Of a DNA stretch of 10,286 bases, positions 1 to 5,875 are shown piece after piece (position 1 is the first letter of the stretch; each line of letters starts with the position of its first letter). The position numbers and the translations under genes were made by a program. Below the pieces are notes generated by a model. That model saw only the letters and a program-made list of their open reading frames with translations, was not told the origin of the DNA and did no database searches. Location: positions 1 through 10,286 of the forward strand of contig JAUPLZ010000235.1 in the NCBI GenBank assembly GCA_030836705.1. The letters run 5' to 3'. The DNA is from Campylobacterota bacterium (GTDB lineage: Bacteria > Campylobacterota > Campylobacteria > Campylobacterales > SZUA-545).

Positions 1-211
1 AACATTAGGAATAATGATGCCCGGAAGTTATCAGTTTGGCGCATCTGAAAATGAGCTTATGGAAATAACAAACGGCGATGTAGAGGTTTTGTTAGCTGGC
101 AAGGATAAGTGGGAGACAATAAAATCAGGCGGTTCTTTTAAGGTTGATGCGAATACAAAGTTTGATATAAAAGTAAATACGGTAACTGACTACTGCTGTT
201 CTTATAGTTAA
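1..211 (+). CDS. ppnP: Pyrimidine/purine nucleoside phosphorylase PpnP (C-terminal part, 5' end outside window)
   Basis: This is the 3' part of a small cupin-fold enzyme of the PpnP (YaiE, DUF1255) family, which phosphorolyses several nucleosides to the free base and ribose 1-phosphate in the cytoplasm. The open frame continues to the left edge; its first full codon is at position 2, so the in-frame ATGs at 14 and 17 are internal. The 69 visible residues follow the E. coli protein as I recall it: a G-x-M-x-x-G-x-Y-x-F strand near the start, an E-x-x-x-I/V-x-x-G-x-x-x-V-L-L segment, a W in the next loop, a G-S-F-x-V turn, and a C-terminal S/D-Y-x-C-x-Y tail. Full members are about 95 residues, so roughly 25 are missing. 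It is followed after nine bases by a secreted-protein gene on the same strand, probably co-transcribed. Family assignment is fairly secure; substrate range is not visible. Confidence 0.85.
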   Translation, partial: TLGIMMPGSYQFGASENELMEITNGDVEVLLAGKDKWETIKSGGSFKVDANTKFDIKVNTVTDYCCSYS

Positions 212-220
212 AGGGATTTG

Positions 221-946
221 ATGAAGAAAAATGGACTATTTCTCTTTTTGTTTTTATTTATTTTTGGACAATTTGTGCTTGCGAATGAAAAAGATGCACT
301 TTTGGACAAAATTATTAGTGTTTACGGCACACAAGAGAGGCTAGATAAGATAAAAGGCGTTATTCAAGAGGGTAGCGCTTATGTTAGGCTTGAGAATGCA
401 AAAGGTTCGTTTAAAAGAGTTTATGAGTATCCCTCAAAGCTTAGTATAAATAGAGTATTTCAAAATATTCAGGCAAAATCAAACATAACAAACGGCAAAG
501 AGGTTTGGCTAAATAACGAAGAGGTTGTAGGTTCTTTTGAAGAGCTTATGCTTCTTAAGGCAAAAACGCTTTTTCTTGCAAAATATATAGCCCAAAATAG
601 AAACGATATAGAGTACAAAGGTAAAATCACAAGCGAAAATGACACCGAGTGGCACATATTTTTTATCAAATTTCCATCAGGAAGCGAGATGATGCTGCAA
701 GTTGACCCTAGTACTTTTTATATTGCATCGACGATTACCTATGTGCATCAATTTGTTGATAAAAAAACGCTTCTTACTGTTTATGAGGATTATGAAAAAA
801 TTGACGGTGTTCTAATAGCTAAAAAAGAACATGAGTATATGAATAAATACTATATAGGAACTATAAATATAGAAAAAGTTCAATTTGCGGAGAAGGTTGA
901 TTCTGCTAGTTTCGCGCCTGTTGCGGTAAAAGCGCAAAAAAAATAA
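221..946 (+). CDS. Secreted protein of unknown function, possibly LolA-like fold
   Basis: I do not recognise this 241-residue protein as a named family. I place the start at the ATG at 221, not the in-frame TTG at 218, because the AAGGG at 211-215 then lies five bases upstream. The N-terminus is a clear Sec signal peptide: M-K-K, a Leu/Phe-rich hydrophobic core at residues 5-18, and a V-L-A signal peptidase I site with likely cleavage after A21. There is no lipobox Cys, so a soluble periplasmic product is expected. The mature part has alternating strand-like segments with phrases such as Y-E-Y-P-x-K-L, N-G-x-E-V-W and Y-E-D-Y, which recall the half-barrel of LolA and related lipoprotein-sorting proteins. 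That resemblance is an impression from pattern only. It lies nine bases after ppnP and ends in a strong terminator. Confidence 0.75.
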   Translation: MKKNGLFLFLFLFIFGQFVLANEKDALLDKIISVYGTQERLDKIKGVIQEGSAYVRLENAKGSFKRVYEYPSKLSINRVFQNIQAKSNITNGKEVWLNNEEVVGSFEELMLLKAKTLFLAKYIAQNRNDIEYKGKITSENDTEWHIFFIKFPSGSEMMLQVDPSTFYIASTITYVHQFVDKKTLLTVYEDYEKIDGVLIAKKEHEYMNKYYIGTINIEKVQFAEKVDSASFAPVAVKAQKK

Positions 947-972
947 AACTAAGCTTTTTAAAGCTTAGTTTT
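945..972. terminator. Bidirectional intrinsic terminator between convergent genes
   Basis: A perfect 12-base inverted repeat (arms 945-956 and 961-972) surrounds a four-base loop at 957-960. On the + strand the 3' arm ends in four T; on the - strand the arm is followed by T-rich sequence (complement of the A run at 936-948). It sits exactly between the secreted-protein gene and the convergent cytochrome gene. The cytochrome stop codon (958-960) forms most of the loop, and the stop of the + gene overlaps the 5' arm, so both genes can share it. Confidence 0.85.
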
Positions 973-1404
973 TAACTTTTCAAGTTCACTCTCTACCCAG
1001 TTTTTTATAATATTTTTTTGCTCTTCGCTTAGTTTTGCATCACTATGAAGTGCTAAATAAAACTCATTTGGCATAGTAGTATCAATCAATCTTGCTGTTG
1101 CCCTTAGAAGCTTCTCTTTTGTTTTGTCGTCATAGTTATCCCATCTTGAGTAATTTAGCCAAAAAAGACCGTTTTTGACATGATAATCAACAAACCACGA
1201 CATAGGGGCGACATAACTATACCAAGGCCATTTTGTATCGTACGAGTGGCAGTCGTAGCATGATTTTTTTAGGATACTCGCAACTTCATCTGGAGTCTTT
1301 ATCTCTTCCTTTGCGTTTATGTCTATCGGTATTTCTATTTTTATAATTTGTTGAATCCCGAATATGATTAAAACAGACAAGATTATCATATGTATTTTTG
1401 ACAT
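958..1404 (-). CDS. Haem-binding domain protein, single c-type haem (Haem_bd-like)
   Basis: This 148-residue protein looks like a small monohaem cytochrome of the Haem_bd (PF14376) type, acting on the periplasmic side of the inner membrane. A hydrophobic N-terminal segment (about residues 5-21) is an uncleaved anchor or signal sequence; no good cleavage site is visible. The haem attachment motif C49-Y-D-C52-H53 is followed by a Trp/Tyr-rich stretch (W59, W61, Y62, Y64) typical of the family. A later M-P followed by a Tyr and a His (M111-P112, Y116, H120) supplies the likely sixth haem ligand, Met111. A charged C-terminal helix closes the protein. The ATG is preceded by AAAAGG (1412-1417) at seven bases. 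It appears to be transcribed alone from its own promoter. Such proteins are thought to shuttle electrons or sense redox state or ligands; the partner here is unknown. Confidence 0.85.
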   Translation of the reverse strand: MSKIHMIILSVLIIFGIQQIIKIEIPIDINAKEEIKTPDEVASILKKSCYDCHSYDTKWPWYSYVAPMSWFVDYHVKNGLFWLNYSRWDNYDDKTKEKLLRATARLIDTTMPNEFYLALHSDAKLSEEQKNIIKNWVESELEKLKTKL

Positions 1405-1431
1405 TTTTTAGCCTTTTATTTTGTTTGGAGA

Positions 1432-1459
1432 ATGATAGCGAAAATTCTAAATATTTCAA
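1432..1459 (-). promoter_or_regulatory. Candidate sigma70-type promoter for the monohaem cytochrome gene
   Basis: Read on the - strand, TTGAAA (1459 to 1454) is separated by 16 bases from TATCAT (1437 to 1432). Each hexamer matches the sigma70 consensus at five of six positions. The expected transcript start would be near 1425, about 20 bases before the ATG, with the ribosome binding site in between. Prediction by eye in AT-rich DNA, so moderate confidence. Confidence 0.5.
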
Positions 1460-1492
1460 TTATTTTTAAGCTAAAAACCCTTGATTAAAGAG

Positions 1493-1520
1493 TATGATTT
1501 CGCTTTAAAATTTTTTAAAG
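1493..1520 (+). promoter_or_regulatory. Candidate promoter and palindromic operator upstream of the DUF2156/RimI-like unit
   Basis: A TATGAT hexamer (1493-1498) could be a -10 box; no good -35 stands upstream, which is common in Campylobacterota. Immediately downstream lies a perfect palindrome with 8-base arms and a two-base centre: CTTTAAAA (1503-1510), TT, TTTTAAAG (1513-1520). It would cover the expected transcription start, where a repressor could block initiation. Its pure A/T centre means chance is a real alternative. The palindrome ends 28 bases before the GTG start. Confidence 0.35.
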
Positions 1521-1548
1521 TCTATTAGGTAGACAACAAGGCAAATAA

Positions 1549-2532
1549 GTGATAAATTTTTCTGTTAAGGGCTACAATCTCAAACCTTTTACTTTAGGGG
1601 TAAAATACGAGATGGATCACTATCTTCAGTTTATAAAAACTGACATTAGCGACTATACTTTTGCTTCAAATTATATATGGTTAAGTAATGCAAGCGGTTT
1701 TTATGGAATAGTCAACAACTGTTTTTCGTTATTTATTCTTCATTCCGATCAGCTAACAATGCTTTTGCCGCCGATTGGAGAAAAAAGATTTATAAGTGAA
1801 GCCATTGTTCAATGTTTTGAGATAATGAATTCAGTAAATAAAGACCCAAGAGATAGCAGAATAGATTATGTTTGCGAAGATGTTTTGAGTAATTTCGTAA
1901 ATTACCTAGAAGAGGGAACGGATATATTTGAAATACTTGAAAGTTATGTGGTAGAAAAGCGCCTTGTTGACTATGTTTATAATACAGAAGATTTAATAAC
2001 CCTTAGCGGAAACTCCTATAGTTCAAAACGAAATGAGATAAATAAGTTTAAAAAAATATACGAAAATGTCTCCGTCGAGATATTAAGCCCAGATATTCAT
2101 AAAGATGCCAGCATGGGGCTTTTTCAAAAATGGGTAGCTTCAAGAACGCAATATATGCCAAAGGAAGATAGCGAGAGATTTTTAGACGGTATAAGCTATG
2201 AGAGATTTGCCTTAAAAAGAATGTTTGCTTATTATAAAGAGCTTGGACTTTTTGGAATTATTTTAAGAATCAATGATGAAATTTCTGGGTTTACGATAGG
2301 TGAAAAAATCGACTCCGAAACAGCGAGTATCATAATAGAAAAGACAGATTTTGAGAAGCTTGGTTCTGCCCAATATATTTTTAGAGAGTTTTCAAAAGCT
2401 CTAAAAAATGAGTACGGCAGCAAATATATAAATGTCGGTGATGATATGGGTTTTGAAAATCTAAAAAAAGTAAAAATGTCATATAGACCGTCAAAATTTA
2501 TCCCAAAGTATACTATTTATCAAAAAGTTTGA
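1549..2532 (+). CDS. DUF2156 protein (phosphatidylglycerol lysyltransferase C-terminal-like, tandem GNAT fold)
   Basis: A 327-residue cytoplasmic protein of the DUF2156 (PF09924) type, related to the catalytic domain of MprF, which moves an aminoacyl group from tRNA to a lipid. The start is GTG at 1549, with AAGG (1538-1541) seven bases upstream. Family-like segments are the N-terminal S-D-Y-T-F-A-S-N-Y-I-W (34-44), a strand ending L-P-P-I-G (73-77), the central D-Y-V-Y-N-x-E-D-L-x-x-L-S-G followed by K160-R-N-x-I-N-K-F (141-167), and a C-terminal I-N-V-G-D-D-M-G-F-x-x-L-K-K-x-K-x-S-Y-x-P (294-314). There are no transmembrane segments, so it lacks the flippase part of MprF, as free-standing members do. 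The acceptor and donor are unknown and lipid modification should not be assumed. It is paired with a RimI-like acetyltransferase one base downstream. Confidence 0.8.
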   Translation: MINFSVKGYNLKPFTLGVKYEMDHYLQFIKTDISDYTFASNYIWLSNASGFYGIVNNCFSLFILHSDQLTMLLPPIGEKRFISEAIVQCFEIMNSVNKDPRDSRIDYVCEDVLSNFVNYLEEGTDIFEILESYVVEKRLVDYVYNTEDLITLSGNSYSSKRNEINKFKKIYENVSVEILSPDIHKDASMGLFQKWVASRTQYMPKEDSERFLDGISYERFALKRMFAYYKELGLFGIILRINDEISGFTIGEKIDSETASIIIEKTDFEKLGSAQYIFREFSKALKNEYGSKYINVGDDMGFENLKKVKMSYRPSKFIPKYTIYQKV

Positions 2533-2533
2533 T

Positions 2534-2980
2534 ATGTTTGTTATAAAGAAAATTACTCAAGAGCACATCTCTCAATTATGCGCTCTTGAAGAGAGTTTGT
2601 TTGATAGCGATAACTATCCGATTTCAAAAAGAGCCTTTAGATATCACATCAAAAAAAATAATCTTATTTTGGGAGCTTTTGAAAAAGGGAGTTTAATAGG
2701 CTATTCTCTCGTATTCAACTATAAAAAAAGCGCAAGAATCTATTCGATAGCAATAGACAAAAACCACCAAAGAAAAGGCATAGGACAAAAAATCCTACAA
2801 GAAATTATCTATATCGTTAGAGAAAATAAAATCAATAATATTTTTCTTGAAGTTAGGATTGATAATGTAAATGCCATTAATGCTTATAAAAAAAACGGCT
2901 TCAAAGAGCTAAAAAGGCTTCAAAATTACTATTTAGACGGTGCAGACGGTATAAAAATGGAACTTTGTCTTGAAGACTAA
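2534..2980 (+). CDS. GNAT N-acetyltransferase, RimI-like
   Basis: This 148-residue protein matches the length and motif order of RimI, the acetyltransferase that modifies the N-terminal Ala of ribosomal protein S18. The acetyl-CoA loop is H78-Q-R-K-G-I-G-Q (Q/R-x-x-G-x-G at 79-84). The strand L105-E106-V107-R108 is followed by N-V-N-A-I-N-A-Y118 and N-G-F, then N-Y-Y-x-D-G (131-136) and a final K-M-E-L. Glu106 and Tyr118 align with the Glu and Tyr proposed as general base and acid in E. coli RimI. The usual D-A before the last strand is D138-G139 here, a mild deviation. The ATG lies one base after the TGA of the DUF2156 gene and no Shine-Dalgarno is evident, so expression probably depends on translational coupling. 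A genome can carry several RimI-like paralogues, so I leave the symbol empty; acetylation of a small molecule or of another protein is possible. Confidence 0.85.
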   Translation: MFVIKKITQEHISQLCALEESLFDSDNYPISKRAFRYHIKKNNLILGAFEKGSLIGYSLVFNYKKSARIYSIAIDKNHQRKGIGQKILQEIIYIVRENKINNIFLEVRIDNVNAINAYKKNGFKELKRLQNYYLDGADGIKMELCLED

Positions 2981-2993
2981 AAAGATTAAATCA

Positions 2994-3635
2994 CTATTTT
3001 AGATTATTTATTTCTTCAATAATTTTCAAAAACTCTATAGAAAAATTATCCAAAAAGTTTTTATCAACAATCTTTATCTCTTTTAGTAATTCCTGCGGAA
3101 AGCTTTTAAGTCTAACTAATAGCTCTTCATTTGAAAAACTGGCTTTTTGATGAGCCGCATCAAGTATCTCTTGCCACTCAATTTTATAAAACTTCCAAAT
3201 AAGAAACAAATCAAATATATCCTTTGGATTATCTCTGCCTATTATGGCTGTTAATTTATTGCTTAAAATGTTTTCGATGTTATCGATAAGATAGTTTTTC
3301 TTATTTACTATAGGCTCTTTGTATCTGAAGGAAATATCGTTGACGAAATCAACTTGCAGTAAATTATCTATCTTAAATCTTGTGAAATCCTTTGACTCTA
3401 CTTCGACGACCACTTGAAATTTGTCCCTCAAGGCTTTTTTTATGTTTTTAATGGCGAAGCTATATCTGGGGGATTGATTGGTGAAAAAATCCAAATCATC
3501 CGAATATCGTTTTTCCACATAAAAACGACTCAAGCAAGTCCCACCAGTAAGGTAAAACTCATGCTCGACTTCAAAAACAATTTTCAGCACCTCGTCTTGA
3601 AGCGTATAAAGTTTTTTGTAATCTATGCAATCCAT
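2994..3635 (-). CDS. AbiEii/DUF1814-family nucleotidyltransferase (putative toxin of a two-gene module)
   Basis: A 213-residue member of the AbiEii/AbiGii (PF08843, DUF1814) nucleotidyltransferase group. In characterised AbiE systems this protein is a toxin that uses nucleotides and arrests growth. All expected motifs are visible: the substrate loop T30-G-G-T-C-L (30-35), the metal-binding S45-D-D47-L-D49-F-F, a third acidic residue in Q-V-D96-F-V, and the family's C-terminal helix with K127, R134 and K-D-x-F-D (138-142). The active site therefore looks intact. It is shorter than the roughly 300 residues of streptococcal AbiEii and closer to compact members such as Helicobacter JHP933. Its ATG lies 13 bases inside the end of the upstream partner gene, which favours coupled translation. 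Whether it is a toxin, an abortive phage-defence protein or an RNA-modifying enzyme cannot be read from sequence alone. Confidence 0.88.
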   Translation of the reverse strand: MDCIDYKKLYTLQDEVLKIVFEVEHEFYLTGGTCLSRFYVEKRYSDDLDFFTNQSPRYSFAIKNIKKALRDKFQVVVEVESKDFTRFKIDNLLQVDFVNDISFRYKEPIVNKKNYLIDNIENILSNKLTAIIGRDNPKDIFDLFLIWKFYKIEWQEILDAAHQKASFSNEELLVRLKSFPQELLKEIKIVDKNFLDNFSIEFLKIIEEINNLK

Positions 3636-3931
3636 TTTAGCTCATTTATAAGTAGCGGTTTATCAAAAAAATAAACTTCTGCCATGTTTTTTCTTTTAAA
3701 GGCATGATCGCTATTAAATTTTGGAATATTATAATTTTCAAGTAATTTTTCTAATTCTTTTTTGTCAAATATTTGCAAATCTTTAAACAATGCAGTGCTA
3801 TTAAGAAGAATTTTTTCAAACAACATATTTTTTTTTCTACTATCATTGCCATTTGCTATATTTTCAATCTCTTTGCCGGATATGCTTAGATCCCAAAAAC
3901 AATCTTTTTGTATTCTCTCATAATCAACCAT
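3623..3931 (-). CDS. Small partner of the AbiEii-like nucleotidyltransferase (putative antitoxin)
   Basis: A 102-residue protein I do not recognise by name, called real because its end overlaps the start of the nucleotidyltransferase by 13 bases in a different frame. Visible features are an N-terminal F12-W-D with an acidic I-S-G-K-E-I-E segment, a basic stretch S-R-K-K-N (31-35), a helical F-x-K-I-L-L-N-S, a charged K-E-L-E-K-L-L-E helix followed by Y-N-I-P-K-F-N (67-73), and an unusually conserved-looking C-terminus with Y-F-F-D-K-P and E-L-K-W. Small F-W-D proteins commonly precede AbiEii-type genes, as far as I recall. It is much smaller than classical AbiEi (about 180-270 residues, with a winged helix), and I cannot see a helix-turn-helix. 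The antitoxin role rests on gene order alone. The Shine-Dalgarno before the ATG is weak. Confidence 0.75.
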   Translation of the reverse strand: MVDYERIQKDCFWDLSISGKEIENIANGNDSRKKNMLFEKILLNSTALFKDLQIFDKKELEKLLENYNIPKFNSDHAFKRKNMAEVYFFDKPLLINELKWIA

Positions 3932-3934
3932 CTC

Positions 3935-3964
3935 GCAACTCTTTCTCTTTGTTTTTATAGTTGC
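3935..3964 (-). promoter_or_regulatory. Candidate promoter with inverted-repeat operator for the AbiEii-type pair
   Basis: In the 51 bases between the menaquinone decarboxylase stop and the small partner gene, a 6-base inverted repeat, AGTTGC (3959-3964) and GCAACT (3935-3940), brackets a - strand TATAAA (3959 to 3954) that could serve as -10 box. The expected start would lie between the arms. Autorepression through inverted repeats at the promoter is known for AbiEi, so the layout is suggestive. The arms are short and no clear -35 is seen. No terminator separates the pair from the upstream gene, so read-through from it is also possible. Confidence 0.35.
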
Positions 3965-3982
3965 TCATTTTATCAAATTTTC

Positions 3983-5803
3983 CTACTGTTGGATAATTTG
4001 CCACTTTTTAATTTCCTCATCGCTAACTTGAATAACATTTTTTTCTTTTAGTTTTTTTATAACTTCTTTTGTGCAAACCACATCTTTTGGCCACTCTCTG
4101 TCGAAATTATCTATTGCATTTTTAGTGCTAGCGTCAATTCCGATAAAACAGTTAAAATAAATATCTCTTCTAGCATCTATGTTGTTTACTGTACGCCAGA
4201 TAATCATATAGCTGTTTTCAAGGTCGTTTTGAAATAAATCATCAACCAAAACCACGATTTTTGTGTTTTCTTCTAAAGGTTTTAGATTTTGAAAAATTGC
4301 GTTTGAGGGTTTTGTTTTTTTGTATTTTATTAGGGTTATCGGATTTTTTGTGTTTGTTTTAATTTGTCTTAGCTCGATTATCGAACTTTCCAGCTCTTTT
4401 GCTTTTTTGAACAACTCATCATCGCTTAAAAGTGTTATTTTTGGCTTTTCAATCTCGCTTCCTGTTGCGTCAATCCCTAGTTTGCCGCCTACAAACTGCT
4501 TGGGCGAGCTATGATCTAGATGGTCTACAACCCCGCTTGATATAAGAATATTTTCATGGCAAATTCTATTTAAAACATAATCGCTAAAAGCTTCATAATC
4601 CGTTAGTTTTGGCGCATTTTGGTCTACAAAAATAGCATGTTTTACAAAACTCATTTGACCGACCCCCCAAAAAGCATGCATGATTTGAAGCGCATGAGCA
4701 GGATAGTGCGGTTTTATTTTTGCAAGAATCAGATTGTGAAATACGCCGTTTTCAGGCATATGATAATCAATCAAATCGGGCGCTGTTGTTTTTAGAAGCG
4801 GTAAAAATATTCGCTCGGTTGCCCAGCCCATATATTTGTCTTCAATCGGCGGTTTTCCTACTACGGTTGCTAGAAAAACAGGCTCTTTTTTGTGGGTAAT
4901 TGCCGTAACTTTTGCAAAAGGAAACGGCTCTTTTAGTGTGTAATATCCGGTGTGATCTCCAAACGGTCCTTCTATTTTAAGCTCATTTGGATTTTCAATA
5001 AGAGCCTCTATGACGAAATCCGCATCGTGCGGCACGAAGATATCGTTTGTAATGCATTTGACTATTTTCGCAGGCTCTTTTTTTATGAATCCATACAATA
5101 AAAGCTCAAAAATTCCATGTGGCAAAGGAGCTTGACCGCACCAAGTATAAAGTGGGTCACCGCCTATTGCTATCGATACGGGCATCGGTTTATTTGCCTT
5201 TTTGTATTGGTCAAAAAAATGCGAGCTGTCTTTGTGAATCTGCCAGTGCAAGCCTATGTGGTTTTTGTCGTAAATCTGGATTCTGTACATGCCTAGATTT
5301 GATAAGACGCCGTCAAGAGATTTTGTATAGACTTGCCCCATTGTTATAAAAGGACCGCCGTCTTCTTCCCATGTTGTTAGTATCGGCAGCTCTCTTAAAT
5401 CAACAGCATCGCCTTTTTTTATTATTTCTTGTGAAATTCCGGATTTGACTCTTTTTGGAAATACGCTTTTTAAGCCAAAAAGTTTGCCGAGCATTCCAAA
5501 TTTATCCATTAAGTTTTGAGGAGGCTTCATGTGCATAAGCTCTTCTATTTCGCTTGCAATTCCTTCAATGTCTCGACCAAAAATCAGCTTGCATCTATCA
5601 AAAGAGCTATAAATATTCATAAGCACTGGCGTTGAAAATTTTCTGCCGTTATCGTGCGGATTTGTAAAAAGCAGGGCTTTTCCGCCGTTTGGTTTTTTTA
5701 CTTCAAGATATGCCGCGTGAGGAATCTCCAAATTTATATCAAGCGGCTCGTTTATAATTTTTAGCTCATTGTTTTTTTTGATAATTTCTATAAATTTTTG
5801 CAT
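3983..5803 (-). CDS. mqnL: UbiD-family menaquinone biosynthesis decarboxylase (futalosine pathway, MqnL-like)
   Basis: This 606-residue cytoplasmic enzyme is a prenylated-FMN decarboxylase of the UbiD family. Its length and C-terminal extension fit the menaquinone type (SCO4490-like, MqnL) used in the futalosine pathway of Campylobacterota, which removes the carboxyl group from a naphthoate intermediate. Catalytic and cofactor residues align with fungal Fdc1: N169 and R174 in S-N-L-G-M-Y-R, H190 in H-W-Q-I-H, E233 in H-G-I-F-E, and the ionic network E278-G-P-F-G-D283 followed by H-T-G-Y-Y. Asp replaces the second Glu of Fdc1, as in bacterial UbiD proteins. prFMN must come from a UbiX-type partner that is not in this window. 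The ATG at 5803 has only a weak purine-rich ribosome binding site. It is the only quinone gene here, and is divergent from a chemoreceptor. The family is certain; MqnL over UbiD is inferred from size and lineage. Confidence 0.9.
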   Translation of the reverse strand: MQKFIEIIKKNNELKIINEPLDINLEIPHAAYLEVKKPNGGKALLFTNPHDNGRKFSTPVLMNIYSSFDRCKLIFGRDIEGIASEIEELMHMKPPQNLMDKFGMLGKLFGLKSVFPKRVKSGISQEIIKKGDAVDLRELPILTTWEEDGGPFITMGQVYTKSLDGVLSNLGMYRIQIYDKNHIGLHWQIHKDSSHFFDQYKKANKPMPVSIAIGGDPLYTWCGQAPLPHGIFELLLYGFIKKEPAKIVKCITNDIFVPHDADFVIEALIENPNELKIEGPFGDHTGYYTLKEPFPFAKVTAITHKKEPVFLATVVGKPPIEDKYMGWATERIFLPLLKTTAPDLIDYHMPENGVFHNLILAKIKPHYPAHALQIMHAFWGVGQMSFVKHAIFVDQNAPKLTDYEAFSDYVLNRICHENILISSGVVDHLDHSSPKQFVGGKLGIDATGSEIEKPKITLLSDDELFKKAKELESSIIELRQIKTNTKNPITLIKYKKTKPSNAIFQNLKPLEENTKIVVLVDDLFQNDLENSYMIIWRTVNNIDARRDIYFNCFIGIDASTKNAIDNFDREWPKDVVCTKEVIKKLKEKNVIQVSDEEIKKWQIIQQ

Positions 5804-5830
5804 ATTTTTCTATCTCTGTTTTAATAAGTG

Positions 5831-5842
5831 TGATATTATAAC
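5831..5842. promoter_or_regulatory. Overlapping divergent promoters between mqnL and the chemoreceptor
   Basis: The 72-base region 5804-5875 must drive both genes. On the - strand TATAAT (5840 to 5835) is a perfect -10 box about 30 bases before the mqnL ATG. On the + strand the same bases give an extended -10, TG-A-TATTAT (5831-5839), about 37 bases before the chemoreceptor GTG. Neither has a strong -35 at 16-18 bases, which is usual in Campylobacterota. The two boxes share DNA, so the two polymerases would exclude each other. Confidence 0.5.
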
Positions 5843-5875
5843 GAAATACGATTTTCAAGCAAAAAAGGGGAATGG

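Noticed and set aside
14..211. A complete 65-residue gene starting at the ATG at 14
   Set aside because: The frame is open to the left edge, and the residues before the ATG fit the PpnP family, so this is the tail of a longer gene.
218..220. TTG start for the secreted protein
   Set aside because: It leaves only two bases after the AAGGG ribosome binding site; the ATG at 221 has proper spacing and begins a normal signal peptide.
2977..3002. Hairpin CTAAAA/TTTTAG between the convergent RimI-like and nucleotidyltransferase genes
   Set aside because: Only six A/T-rich pairs with a 14-base loop and no supporting T run; too weak to call a terminator.
3932..3982. Prophage or genomic-island boundary around the AbiEii-type pair
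   Set aside because: No integrase, direct repeat, tRNA or visible composition break was found; the pair sits neatly between ordinary genes.
5119..5349. A 76-codon open frame on the + strand inside mqnL
   Set aside because: It is antisense to conserved catalytic segments of the decarboxylase, has no ribosome binding site I can see and no recognisable motif.
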